This document shows, in pieces, positions 12,101-23,613 of a DNA stretch of 64,000 nt. Below the pieces are notes generated by a model. It did no database searches and was not told the DNA's origin. It saw nothing but the letters and a program-made list of their open reading frames with translations. This DNA comes from Ulota crispa (Eukaryota; Streptophyta; Bryopsida; Orthotrichales; Orthotrichaceae). Made by a program: the position numbers and the translations under genes. Where the stretch lies: the NCBI GenBank assembly GCA_963920765.1, contig OY987242.1, forward strand, positions 25,382,002 through 25,446,001, written 5' to 3'. The first letter of the stretch is position 1, and each line of letters begins with the position of its first letter.

Positions 12101-15100
12101 AAGTGGTAAAAGAATCTCAAAAGATATTGTATTTAGATACCACGCCTTTATGTGCTATCACAAAGAATCATGCTAAAACCAAAAAAAAATCAAATGAAGC
12201 AAATATGTGGGTTTTTTTTGGAGGGAACGTATTAGAGTGGAATTGCACAACTTCTCTTCCAAATGTGAAGATGGTCATTTTTGGAGCTCATTTGAATAGA
12301 ACACCAATTATTGATAGGACACCAACCATTGAGAATAGGGTCACCTCTAAAATTAAGCATAGCATGGAATGAAGCTAACTCAAAAAATGGTAGGTACAAA
12401 TTGAGACTTGTTCAATAGCTTCTTGCGTTATGGTGGTTATCAATCTTTCAAGCTAATACAATTATATTTTACTAATTCTGGACTATGAAGGCAAATAAAA
12501 TTGTATAAGACCATGGTGATTGAGAGATATTATGATATCATGCATATTTTTTGGAATTAAATTCTTCACGCATGGAGTAGTCCTCAATTGAGGGATCTCT
12601 TCGTGCAACTTGCCACGCACTAGAAGCAACTTAAAAGTGAGTCTTTTTAATGAACAATGGACTCACCTCCATTTTTCACCCTATCCCCTTTGTCCATTTA
12701 TGTGGAAAAGCTCCACTTGATATATTAACAATAAAAAGAGTAAAAAGCTGCCCTCATTGTGGAGTTGTTCATTTTTACCCAACTCAACCATGGTAAACTA
12801 ATTGAGGGTCTCTAAATCTAAATATGAACTCAAAATTTCCAAGTTTGACTTATTATGGCAAATTTTTCACTTGGGAAAATGCTTGAATTTAGAAATTTTC
12901 CATGAGAACTCAAATTTTGAATTCATGTTTGGAACTAGAGACTCTCAAGTAGTTTACCGTGGTTGAATTGCGTAAAAATGAACAACTCCACAATAGGGGC
13001 AGCTTTTTACTTTGTTTTTTTAATAAAACAAGTGGAGCTTTTCCACATTGGGGTCCACATAAAGGAAAAGAGGAGATCTAGGGAAAGATGCAAGGAGGCT
13101 ATGTGTTTACCAAGAAACCCAACTTTAAGGTAGAACCACCAATTCCCAATTATTTAAGCTCATGCAGGATAGCACATTAGAGCAACAATGCAGCACAAGT
13201 TTTTCTTTGGTTGGTTCATACAAAATATTGCGACATAATTTTTTTTTTTTTTAATTTTCAAGCAAAATTGAATTATATACAAATTTTGAAGTACACAAAG
13301 TGTTTGGAACCCATACCCAATCACTATACTCTCTTGATCCTGATCATAGCCAAAACACTTTTTGCTCACTACTTCCTACTTTCTTTTGGGACACATGTCA
13401 CAACCTCATTCATCTTAATCTTGAAAAAGGAAGAAATACACATTCCAAGGCTTGGAAATAGGCTTTAGAAATAGCACACCCTAGACTGGTTGGGTTTGGA
13501 TCCCTAGTTGGGGATGGGTGGTTCTACCTTAGATTGCTTCTAACTTAGTGTGCGCCATGCAATTCTTAGGAATCATAGATTGATCAAAACTTCAAATTTT
13601 ATCTTTTTTTTTTTGGACAAGGTCTTTATTATTGGAATTTGGAAAATTGCATCTCTGAAATGACTTGGCTCTTAGCAAGAGTAAAATTGTTGTGGTGCTT
13701 TCTGTTAACAGCTGCAATTCAAACATGGAATGACCTAGTTAAACTGGGTTGCATTAAAGGCCTTATTGAAATGGTAAGCATTTTGACCTTTGGTGCATTA
13801 ATTTGTCTTAGCTTTCACGTAGAAAGTCTAACATTTTTGTTTAGTTGTTTTTAGTACTTTGAAAAATTTAGTAAAATAAAAATCCCATGAAAGTGTCCCT
13901 TAGCATTACCAATACGCTAAACTCTCAAAGAAGACACTTAGTAATTGCACTTCTCTAAATATAGTAAAACATACAATATATGGCTATGGATACATCTAAT
14001 TAGAAAATTGTCACATGTCATGTTCTAAATACATGTGAAAGCCCATTAAATGATAGCACATTTAAAACCACTTATCTCTAGGACAATGTTGCTAGAGAGG
14101 TTTGAGTGCATAGACACTAAGCAAATGAGGTGATTTGAAGTTGGAATTTCCATAATAACATTGTGAAAATCCTTTAAAAGAATTGCAATGAGATCTTTGG
14201 AATAAGGTAAAAGCACCCATAATTATCTTTGTACCCAAATTGGAATCTACAAAGAGCATCTCACACTAATCCCTTACACATCCACTTGAAAATCATCTTT
14301 TAACACTATATCTTGTTCATGTATTGAATAATGTTGGATTTATTTAATTGCTTTGAAACAAGAATGGTTGTTGAGAGTATTTTATTAAAGAATAACAAGA
14401 ATCGTATAAAGCAATCCAATATTGTTTTTGTTTTTTACTTTTTTTTGAATCTCATTGATTTAAAATGTTAACATGGAGAAAATATTGGCACATGTCATTG
14501 AGAGTGGGAACAACATCAAATTCCTTAAATTGGATCTTGGTCTCTAAGTAGTTGGTACAAGAGTACAACTTTTGAAAGATGAATGAATTCAAACATATTC
14601 CATCTACGTGAAAACTACCCTTTGCATCCATGCAAATATCAAATGTGCTAGATCATTGTGTTAGTTTTTTGGGATGTGTGTTCATTATAGATTCCCAAAA
14701 TAACTATATTTAGATGTTTTCAACACTAACTATGTTTTACCTACATAATCCAAGTTTCCACACTCAAATAACAACCATAGTTAAAATTAACATGAGAATT
14801 TAAAATAGAATCAAACTACCCTAATTAGAAATTTAGAGTTCAAATTATTTTATAAGAAATTGATGTAAATGAATTTTTCTTTTTAAAATTACTCATGACT
14901 AATTTCTAATTCATTTTCAAAAGAACTTTGCATTACATGTCTCAAATATATTCAATCAACACTAATGAGTGCAACACCAAATCTAACCATATGAATATGA
15001 TCTATGATTTATTGTTAGCAAAGTTTGCTTGAAAATCAAAATGAAGGTATTCTAAAAGTTGCTTTCTCTCCCTTCTTGTGTGATTGATTTGTGAACACCA

Positions 15101-18100
15101 ATGTCTTATTTTTTTGAAAACTATGAAACCCTTGAATTTTGGAATTTTTGCACTAAAGATTTCAAATAAGTTCTCCAATAGCTAAAAGGAACCTAGTGAA
15201 ATTCAAAACTTGGATTGAAATGTCCTTAATATTTTATAAACAAAAATATCCAAAATGTAATAGGTTTTCTAATTTTGTTTTATAGACACAATATGTTTTT
15301 AATACAAGTGAAGGGATGATTTTACAATACATTTACATACATCCCTATTCCTTAAGGGGATAACAAGATGGAGATGGGTTTTAACTTATCTACCTTAGAC
15401 CCCTTGGGGAGAAAATTGAGCTGCCCCCACTATAAGGAAACCATGGTTGAATTTACAAAAAGTTGACAAAGATTGTGACCTAATCTACAATAGATTAGGT
15501 TGCAATTTTTGTCAACTTTTTGTAGATTCAACCATGGTTCCCTTGTAGTGCTATGAAGTCTGACTTATGTGGCACATTAGCTTCCATGTCACCCAAGCAC
15601 TTCAACATCTTATGTGGTCCTACGGGATATGAATTGCTCTTGCAAAAGCCTATAGTCCACTTCACCAATTCCTCAATTGGAAACCAAGAAATCCAGATCA
15701 AGAGTTTACATACCACATGTGTTAGAGAATATGCCAAGACTAGTGTGAAGGTGTTGGTTGTTTCTAAGTTTTACAATTTTGAACCACCATATATGTTTGC
15801 CCAAAGTTAGGTATTAAACAAACCTTAAGTTAGTTATTAGACACAATAAATTTGCTATGTTTAGTTTTTTTCTTAAAGCCACTGATCTCTTTATGAATTT
15901 CTCTAATCAAGGACATATTTGTTATGTGGTTAAATGAAAGGTTGTGGCACAAACCTTGAAGCTTGTGTCCAATTAAATGTGCAATTGGTTAAGGGAGCAC
16001 ACTAAAACTCATGTTGGATTTTAATGACTCTAATGCCTTGTTTGTTGGGTCAAGGAGAAGAGGTTCCACTTTTTCATATGCCATAAAATGCAAGAGTTTA
16101 GAAATATCATCAAGAAACTGGATTTGGGAATTTTGAATTAATCTCCAAATTTAGAGACCTTGATTAAATCTAGGAAGCTTGGAAAGCAATAAATCGACCA
16201 AATCCAAAATAGAGGCAAAGTTTTACATTTATTCTTATTTGTAAGATAGGAACATGTTTTACCTTGGCCCAAAAAAAGGTGCTACATTAATTAAGTCCAA
16301 GGTGAGTTTTAGTGAAATCCCTAGTTGTGTCACTAGTCACAAGTTAGATGAGGAATGTAGTATATTGTGAATAAGGATCCATGAGTTGTGAGATGTGAGC
16401 CTAGATTTCTTTTATCAAATAATAAATTTCACCTATAATTGTGTACGTAGAGCCATATGATTATGCATTTTAAACTTTAATTTTTTGAAAGATTTGCTTT
16501 TATTTTAAAGTTCCATTGATTTTGAGCTCAAAATTGATTCTTGCTCACAAAATCTTGGCAAACTACTCAAAAGCTCACCATTTTACTCTCACAAAATAGC
16601 ATTGTTTCTCACAGATGTTTAGGTTCTCATGGCATGCCCATGATTGCTTACAACAAAAAAATTGTGAACAAAGACATGGACTTTTTCTTTGAAGATTTTT
16701 TTTCTATTATACATTTTACTATTAAGCAAGAATATTTTTATGAAAATTTTGTAATTTATCTAGTCATGTGTGTTTAGTTGTCCTCACAGCTTCAAACAAA
16801 TGACGCAATATTGAGATGTAATGCTCTTGATGCCCTAAACGTCTGTGCCCTTTCATGTGAAGGTGATCCTCTCTCTTCATTTATTATTTTATTTAAAAGT
16901 TAAGATGTTGGAAGATTTTGAGTCAAAACCTTATCAACATTGATCGATTATATTAGTGCATGTGACATTGATTTATGAAAGTACTTTTTTTTTCATTTTC
17001 AAACTAATACAAGATGAAATTACTAATGTACTCCACAAGAAATCAAACTGCATTGCCATTGATCTTGCACTCATGTTGATAGGATCAATCACTATAGAGA
17101 ATGTTAGAATTACTAGGGACATGATCATGTTTCTTGTTTGGTTCTTGCTACTAAAGCAACTTGTCTCTCTATACACACGGTTTGATTTGTTTAGCAAGCC
17201 ATTCAAGCATGACTTGGTCAAATGTTAATCATCTCTAAAACAAATTTGTTTATTGGCACTTTATGGTCATTTTGCTTAAATGTAAATGCATACTAATTAG
17301 GATAAAATTTTATTTTGTTAATTTTTTTGCCCTAGATTGCCTAGAACTTAAACACGCTTCCACATCTTTATGATGATCTCCCAACCATAGCACTTCTAAA
17401 TACAATGCAATGCTTAAGATATCTTCTAATTTTATGTTACAAGTGGTGTTAGCAAGAGTTTGTGAAATAAACTGAGGTGTGCTTTTGGATTAAATTCACT
17501 TTGCAAACACCATTCCTTATATCAGGAGCAAACATGTTGACAAAAGAATATCCTTCATTTGACAAGATTTGGAGATTAAATCAAGTTTAAATGATTACAA
17601 GCTATTGTTGCATTGTTAAATATAAAATTGGCTTAAATCTTTTTTTGATGTGTCAATTTTATTGTCATATTTTGTTATGCATCCAATTTTTCAAAAATTA
17701 AGTTGCATTAAAATTTGTTTCACAAGACTTGTTAAAATAGTCAACAAGCAAATGTTAAACTTGGTTGTGCTATGGTGGTATCATAGTGCGGGATTCAATT
17801 GTGAATGATGGAACCATTTTAGCCACTTTTGTGAGCTACCTTGGAACGGACACCAATAGCAACAACGTATGCCATGCCATGGACCTTTGCTCTAGTTGCA
17901 TGGGAAGCTTGAATTATTGCCAAAAGGCCATTGACCAAGTCTTGGGGGTATGAAAGCACCATCAAGCTTCTAAAATCTTCTAAAAACCTATTAAATTGCA
18001 TCACTAATCTTCAAAAGCTCTTTGTGTTTCTAAAAACCATTAGTAGAAAAAAAGTAAAAGGTAAGCAATAGAAAAAAAGAACACAAAAGATTGCTATTTG

Positions 18101-20233
18101 GGTTGAAATACCCATTACCCATCATTTTAACAATTACACCCTCATGTAGTAGGAATATACATTTGAACTCACAAGGGAAAATTTGAATGTTGAGTAGCAA
18201 TGGGTGCCCCTACCTTATTGCAATTTTTCAAACTTTTTCCTTACGTGCTTACCTTTGTTATCTTTGTGTAGTAGTAACTATTAGCTACGTGGGTGATTGC
18301 TAACATGTATTGTTGGACAATGTGTGAAGGCTGGTGGTGTGCCAATAGTAGTGAAACTTGCAAAGACCATATACCAACCTATGATGGTTTCTTGTGGCCG
18401 CTTCATTTGCCTTGTTGGGTAGAACAATTCACATAACTACTTCATTTGAATACATACAATATCTTGCATTTGGAGAGTTCAACATCCAATACCATTGACC
18501 TTGTGCATTTGTAATTTGAAAACCTAGACTTCAACATAGATTGAAAACTTTCAAACGTTTTATTTAATCTTTTAGTTACAAACAAAATATCCTCATGCAT
18601 TTTCTCTACTTTTGCAACAAATACTAAACTTGATCTATACATATCATTGGTTAGACTTAATAGCAAGTGGAGTGACACTCTAAAATCTCACACATTGCAA
18701 CTTCTTGAGGAATTCTTATGCAATTAATAAAATCTGATTTGGATTCTTGTACCCAAATTGATCTCCTTGTTTCTCTATACTAAAAGTGGCATAATATAAG
18801 AGTATTCTCTACCTCATGGGTCGTAAATGAGTGGTCCAAAATGTGATTTTCACTATCAAATGTGCAAACTTAACTTTGAGATATTCATTGTTTATTTCTT
18901 ATTTTGTTTTTTATAGAAATGTGGTTGGAGATTTTTACAAAAAAAAATAGTAAAAGTTGTGTAAATATTGGTGCAGGTTTGATGAGAAGGGAAGAAAGCA
19001 AGCCGTACAAATTGGAGCGGTGGCTGTTTTTGTGCCCTACTTGGATCATGTTGAGAACATAATCATGGCTTATGGCACAGCTGCACTGTTGAGGTAAACG
19101 AGCTTTGAACTTTTCCAGTTTTTATTGCCATATAAAATTTTAAGAAATTTTTATCAAAATACTAGTGGCTATTCATAACGTGCCCAATATATTCTTGGCT
19201 TTTAAAAAATAAATTTTAACTATTACAGTATCTAACTTCCAAAATACAACCACTCCCACTTGACATTTGTTTGAGTGACAATTTTATTTGGGACAAAGAG
19301 ATGCTAAACAAAACTCAAAGTCATCTACACATGGTTTTTAAAAATATTATTCACAAGGGATAGAGAAGAACATAAAAACCAAGATAAATTAGTTTATATA
19401 TTGTAAAATATTTGGACAATTAGACCATTTTGGAACATGTAAATGTCTTTTTTTTTATATATAATTATAAATTTGCAATGATAAATGTCAAGTAGCTTTA
19501 TGAAAATATGTTTCATTAACTAACTCAAATTGCTTGTATAATAGACTATAGCATTTTTGGAAGTTTTCAAAAGTTAGGGATATTTTGATCATTTTACAAA
19601 AAGCTAGGAGTATTTTGGTCAATGTTGTTGTTTTTAATGAAAATCCTAACACTGGTGCATAATTGATTGTGTAGCTTGACACTAGAGATAAAAGGCAAGA
19701 AAGACTTCATCTTGGTAAATGGTGTGCCTTTGTTAACACCCATGATTCACCTAACTGACGGCGAGCTAACATTCCTTGCAATGAATGTAAGAAGTTTTTT
19801 TAGTAATAGTACTCTTCTAATTATGTATGTTACATATGATCCTCAGAGTCATGAGTTAATATGGAATATTGTACATGACTTTGATTCACATGCATTTTAC
19901 TCTTTTTTGTTTTTGGAGTTGTAGTTAATAATCAATGTAACGGAAGATCCGGCTGCAAGAGCAAAGGTGCAACATGGTATTCAAATTTGTCGCAACTTAA
20001 TCTTTCAAACCTTCAATGGCACGCTCAAGAAATGTTCTTGCCAGACCATCCAAGAACTCCAATTCACATCACGGCCATTCCAAAACCTCCGAGATGTGAG
20101 GTGATAAATGAAATGGAAGAGTGTCCTTTTTTGAAGAAACTATGTGTAAATTTACGTAAACTTATTATTCTAGGTTGGAGAGGATAGTAGAAAAGATCTT
20201 GAAGGAATCAATGGTTGGGAATCCCAAGCTTGA
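6130..20233 (+). CDS. armadillo-repeat protein, possibly radial spoke protein 14-like (13 exons)
   Basis: Exons 6130-6585, 9378-9483, 11878-11964, 13712-13773, 16790-16862, 17014-17135, 17345-17435, 17787-17947, 18330-18418, 18977-19093, 19675-19786, 19925-20095 and 20174-20233 join in frame to 568 residues. Residues 1-152 (exon 1, GC-richer) start MVKEFSKYDRRIEDALIADD and form a charged Lys/Ala helix near 20-45, then a Trp-rich segment. From about 153 onward it is helical armadillo-type sequence. Joins such as CIAAG/LLPILANM and LVNGVPLLTPMIHLTDGEL then LIINVTEDPAARAKV have the hydrophobic spacing of armadillo units. The C-terminal units resemble the radial spoke protein 14 (RSPH14) group, which would fit a plant with flagellated sperm; this name is a guess. 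If the last intron is not removed, the frame stops at 20104 instead. Introns 1-4 are 1.7 to 3.0 kb and hold most of the transposons between 6600 and 16600. The small exons 17345-17435 and 9378-9483 rest on phase and sequence fit. Confidence 0.72.
6619..6929. mobile_element. Mutator-like MITE, copy 1 (in intron 1 of armadillo gene)
   Basis: A 311-base inverted repeat begins AGAGAAAATTTCATGGATAC and ends with the complement (GAAATTTTCCCT). The arms (CCCCTGAAGTTTGC / GACAAACTTCAGGGG) pair over about 100 bases. It is flanked by AATTCTTATA (6609-6618) and AATTCTCATA (6930-6939), a 10-base near-identical target duplication as expected of Mutator-like elements. It starts 33 bases past the exon 1 donor. 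Confidence 0.75.
6941..7297. mobile_element. Stowaway/mariner-like MITE
   Basis: The left end reads CCCTCTGTCCCAAAATGATC and the right end GATCATTTTGGGATAGAGGG AG followed by TA. This is the classic plant Stowaway terminal repeat (CTCCCTCYGTCCC) with a TA target. It abuts the Mutator-like element just before it. It has no coding capacity. Confidence 0.8.
7693..8286. mobile_element. TTAA-flanked element carrying a nested foldback
   Basis: The outer ends are near TTAA at 7689-7692 (then ..ACCCTTAAATG) and TTTAAGGG before TTAA at 8287-8290. A 226-base relative without the insert lies inverted at 45411-45636. Inside sits a second foldback, about 7829-8206, with arms ATTCATTAAATTGGGAA and TTCCCAATTTAATGAAT. 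The outer element was therefore interrupted by the inner one. It lies in intron 1 of the armadillo gene. Confidence 0.65.
9552..10468. mobile_element. TTAA-flanked inverted-repeat element E1 (917 bases)
   Basis: Left: TTAA (9548-9551) then CCCGTAAAGGACCATTGTCC. Right: GGTCCTTTAGGGG then TTAA (10469-10472). Internal sequence (GGTTCTTTAGACTTATATAG, TCATTCAATTTTGATAGATG) is shared with copies at 39067, 43769, 47171 and 63635. No open reading frame of note; the terminal repeat and TTAA target resemble piggyBac MITEs. It lies in intron 2 of the armadillo gene. Confidence 0.75.
11423..11722. mobile_element. inverted-repeat MITE family F, copy 1
   Basis: About 300 bases, matching 50468-50775 in the same orientation, with shared blocks GTTATTTACCCT, ATGCAAGCTAAACCATTAT and CCAATACTAAATATCATTAT. 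The better copy shows terminal repeats close to CTACACTAATAATGAT. There is no coding capacity; it lies in intron 2 of the armadillo gene. Confidence 0.6.
12670..13078. mobile_element. foldback element in intron 3 of armadillo gene
   Basis: Arms pair over more than 100 bases: AAAAAGCTGCCCTCATTGTG at 12741 matches the complement of CACAATAGGGGCAGCTTTTT near 12990. CAACCATGGTAAACTA pairs with TAGTTTACCGTGGTTG. Outer arms (GTGGAAAAGCTCCACTTG / AAGTGGAGCTTTTCCAC) extend it further. No target duplication was identified. Confidence 0.65.
15428..15550. mobile_element. small CACTA-like foldback
   Basis: A 123-base hairpin. It begins CACTATAAGG and ends CCTTGTAGTG, with inner arms ACCATGGTTGAA / TTCAACCATGGT and AAAAAGTTGACAAA / TTGTCAACTTTTT. 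The ends fit the CACTA (En/Spm) terminal motif CACTACAAG. It lies in intron 4 of the armadillo gene. Confidence 0.6.
16360..16610 (+). repeat. dispersed repeat family D, copy 1
   Basis: About 250 bases, sharing AAGGATCCATGAG, GAGCCTAGATTT, TAATAAATTTCACC, GATTTTGAGCTCAAAA and TCACAAAATCTTGGC with 21845-22090 (same strand) and 31452-31640 (opposite strand). No reading frame and no clear terminal repeat. The left and right ends (GATCCATGAG.. / GAGCTCACC) may be degraded inverted ends. Confidence 0.55.
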
Positions 20234-21844
20234 AAAATGTACTTGTTGGATATATGGTTTGAGAGCAATAATGGATCTTTGTTCCTAGCATACTCATTTT
20301 TCAAAAATCAAAAATCAAATTGAGATGGTTGTCAATAATGATTCTTCCAGAGGATGAGTTTTACTTTTGTTCTAGTATGATATACTTATGGACAAAAGCA
20401 AGGTAGCTTATTTTGGTTCTATCCTTGTAGTGATAATAAAGAGCTATTTTTTTCATTCAACCTTTGACGAGATCTTTGATTATTGAGTGTTATTTGATTT
20501 CTCAAGTAGTTGACTAAATTGACAAACATTTGTCACACATTCTTTAAGATTTAAGTTCTATATTAAGAATTATTTCATGCATTATATTTATCATCATGTC
20601 AAATTTAAGCGTGATTACATAAAATTACAAGTCTTGAGACAAAATATTTGTGGTATTTCTTATAGCAACTTCAATTGGTTGAAATTCACAACAATTGGTC
20701 AACCTTATATTCCAAACATGTAACACAAGGTCCATGTCCAACAAATAGAATAAAATCAATATAGTTGAATATATATTAAATCAACCAATCATTGAGTGGT
20801 TTTAATTTTTTTACTCAAGTGAATGTTTATGTAAAATCATTGTTATTTGTGGTTCCTTTTTGTCCAAATAAAAAATAACTAGGAATTGTTTGAAAGTTCA
20901 AAGCCAAGTACAAGATTTTTCAAAACATATTTTTATTATTCAATACATGTTACTTCTTTCTATTGTTGTCTTTTTGTATCTTTTTGGAAGCTACTCATAT
21001 GATTAACAAAAGCAACAATTATTATTCATTTAGGCAATTACATGTTAAAAAAAGGAATCACGACTAATTAGAGCAAACTTATTCATTGTTACCGTTTTAA
21101 TGGACATAGCCAAATCAAAGTCTTTGTTTTGATATTTCCCTAGTTCATCATGTATTCAAACAAAGAGTTGGCAAATAGTTAAATTCTTCACACAAACATA
21201 CTTCAAGTTGCCTCCTAACCTATCTTTTTTGTACCAAAAAAAGGAATCAAGTTTGAATTCCAATAAGTTTACAAAAATCATTTGTTACACCTTGTGAGAT
21301 CAAACACATGCATTCACAAATGCTTGCATAATTCAAAGTAACAAGAAATTGTCAAAGGTTCCCAACTCCGCTTCACAATTTTACTTTTTCTTAATTTCCA
21401 AATTGTAGGTCATACAATTTTAAGATTCCTAATCTCAAATTCATGATAATCTTACCACAAGGAACTCTAATTCCTTTGTTCAAATCACATCTAAGTTTAC
21501 ATAACACTATTCAACTATGGAGTTCAGGGCTCAGGCATTGTTTGAGCCAAAAATGAAAGAGATGATACTCAAACCACTAACTAGTTTCAAAGATTGGTAC
21601 ATTTTATGAGTAAATTTGTTTTCCCTCGAGGCATTTTTGCAAGAGAAAAATCATAATTGATTCTTACAATGGTTTCTTCATTACCTTGTGTAAAGAGAAC
21701 CCATGCTTGCACTTATCTACACCTCCCTTGGTGCACAAAACTTTTTGGTTTCTCATGCAAAGACTAGGATTTTGCTTGAAAAAACCATGCTTTCCTTTTG
21801 CAAAAATACCTCAAGAAGCTTTATTTTTCTGAGAAATGTTAAGT

Positions 21845-22090
21845 TGTGAGTAGGGATCCATGAGCCATGAGTTTTGAGCCTAGATTTATTGTCAAAAATA
21901 TTAAATTTCACTTATAAACGTGTACATAGGACCTTATAATTATCTATGCACTATAAATGTTCATCTCTTGAAAACCTTGATATTTTTTTAAAAAATCCAT
22001 TAGTTTTGAGCTCAAAACTGGTTCAAGCCCACAAAATCTTGGCTTACCACTCATGGACTCAACAATTTATGCTCACAAAATAGCATCATC
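21845..22090 (+). repeat. dispersed repeat family D, copy 2
   Basis: Matches the copy at 16360-16610 across its length (TAGGGATCCATGAG, AATTTCACTTATAA, TTTTGAGCTCAAAACTGG, CACAAAATCTTGGC). It lies in intergenic DNA. Confidence 0.55.
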
Positions 22091-22435
22091 CTTATTTCCC
22101 CCAAGGTTTGCACCCCCTTATAAGTAAAGGTCCAATCTTCTTTTCATGTGAATGCATGATCTAGAAGTCATTGTCCAACTTGTTTCACTCCTTCCGTATG
22201 GTCACTTCTAAAGGCAAACTTGCATGCCCAGTTTAGAAGAGTAAAACTTAAAAACAACAAACAAATTTGCAATGTAAATTTTTTTTTTTAATTTTGGGTT
22301 TTCCAAACCTGGACCAACATGGAGATTTTCTCTTGGTTATATGAACTTAAAGAATGCTAATTCCTAAATTCATTTTGAACATGTTTGTTGAATTTTCAAA
22401 TTTTTAGTGTAAGAAATAACCAAGCTTTACAATCA

Positions 22436-22759
22436 AGGGAAAATTTCATGGATACCCCTGAAGTTTGCAATATTTACTTAGATACCCCTATTTTTTCAAA
22501 AATTGCACTAATATCCTTAGACCAAAAAATTTAGACATTTATTTGTTGTGCTTGTACTTCCTTCATGACCAATGTTGAAGAAGGGAACATCATGAAACAA
22601 AAAAGAAGCAACATGCACACAAAGGAAGAAGGGAAGTGACATGCACAACAAAAGAAACACTTGAAAATTTTGGTTCAAGGATATTTGTGTAATTTCTGAA
22701 AAAGTAGGGGTATCTATACAAATATGACAAACTTCAGTGGTATCCATGAAATATTCCCT
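22436..22759. mobile_element. Mutator-like MITE, copy 2
   Basis: Left end AGGGAAAATTTCATGGATAC, right end ATGAAATATTCCCT. Inner arms GACATTTATTTGTTGTGC.. / GCACAACAAAAGAAAC.. pair as in the copies at 6619 and 37156. Flanks ACAATCA and ACAATTCA are a possible imperfect target duplication. Confidence 0.7.
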
Positions 22760-23613
22760 ACAATTCAGGTAGCAGCATCCATAAGCATTGTGTCTCCATG
22801 GGCGTCACGTGACAGTGGTAGGGCTAATCAATAAAAAAACAAATGGCTGTGGGTGACTAACTAAGTGATGGTTATGGGTGATGAAGTGATGTTTGTGGGT
22901 GACTAGTATGAGGTTTTGAGAACCCATCTCATTATTTAAGAACCAACAAGTGTTATTTATAGCATCTCTTACACATGGTTCTTACAATTTCAGTGATTTT
23001 GGACTTTGAAAAATCTTTGTGAACAAATGCTTGCGGTTGGAACCTTGAAATTGATGCCAATATTTTTGATTTCCACTTCCTAACTTACAATATTTTTTTC
23101 AAAGTTAGTCAATTATTTTACCTACTCCAAATCCCTTATTTCCACGCTTATGGGTGCGCCTACCTTAAATGGATTCTTGAAGCACAAGTTTCAAACTCTG
23201 GAACCCTGGAACAAATTGCAACAGAAGAAAGGATAGCAATTTCCCAAACTCTTCCAAGCAGCTGCAGGTAATCAGAACCCCATACAAATGCTTGGTGTCC
23301 ACGTCACCCCCCATCGTGCGTACGCATTGGTCAAGACACCTAACACTAAACCTTTCAAAAATACTAATTACACCACTCGTACTAATTCCACAACAACGAC
23401 TCCTTTAGATCCTCCTCTCCTGAAACGCAACCGAGACCATTGTCGCCACTCTCACTCCACAAGAACAATCAGAGCATTCATTCGAAATCTCGGTGTTGCT
23501 GCACAGAATTTGAGAGAATTTGTGAGAGCTTGAGAGATTTTGAGACAGTTTGAGAGATTTTTGGGATCTGAAGTTGAAGGAAATCAATCAAGTTGAGAGA
23601 GGTCAAGGAAGGA

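Larger units (their letters stand above)
20234..23613. other. intergenic, no gene seen
   Basis: AT-rich DNA holding the 3' flank of the armadillo gene, repeat D copy 2 and Mutator-like MITE copy 2. The last 400 bases (23200-23613) are less AT-rich and contain repeated TTGAGAGATTTTGAGA-like units. They are probably the promoter and leader of the next gene. Confidence 0.5.
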
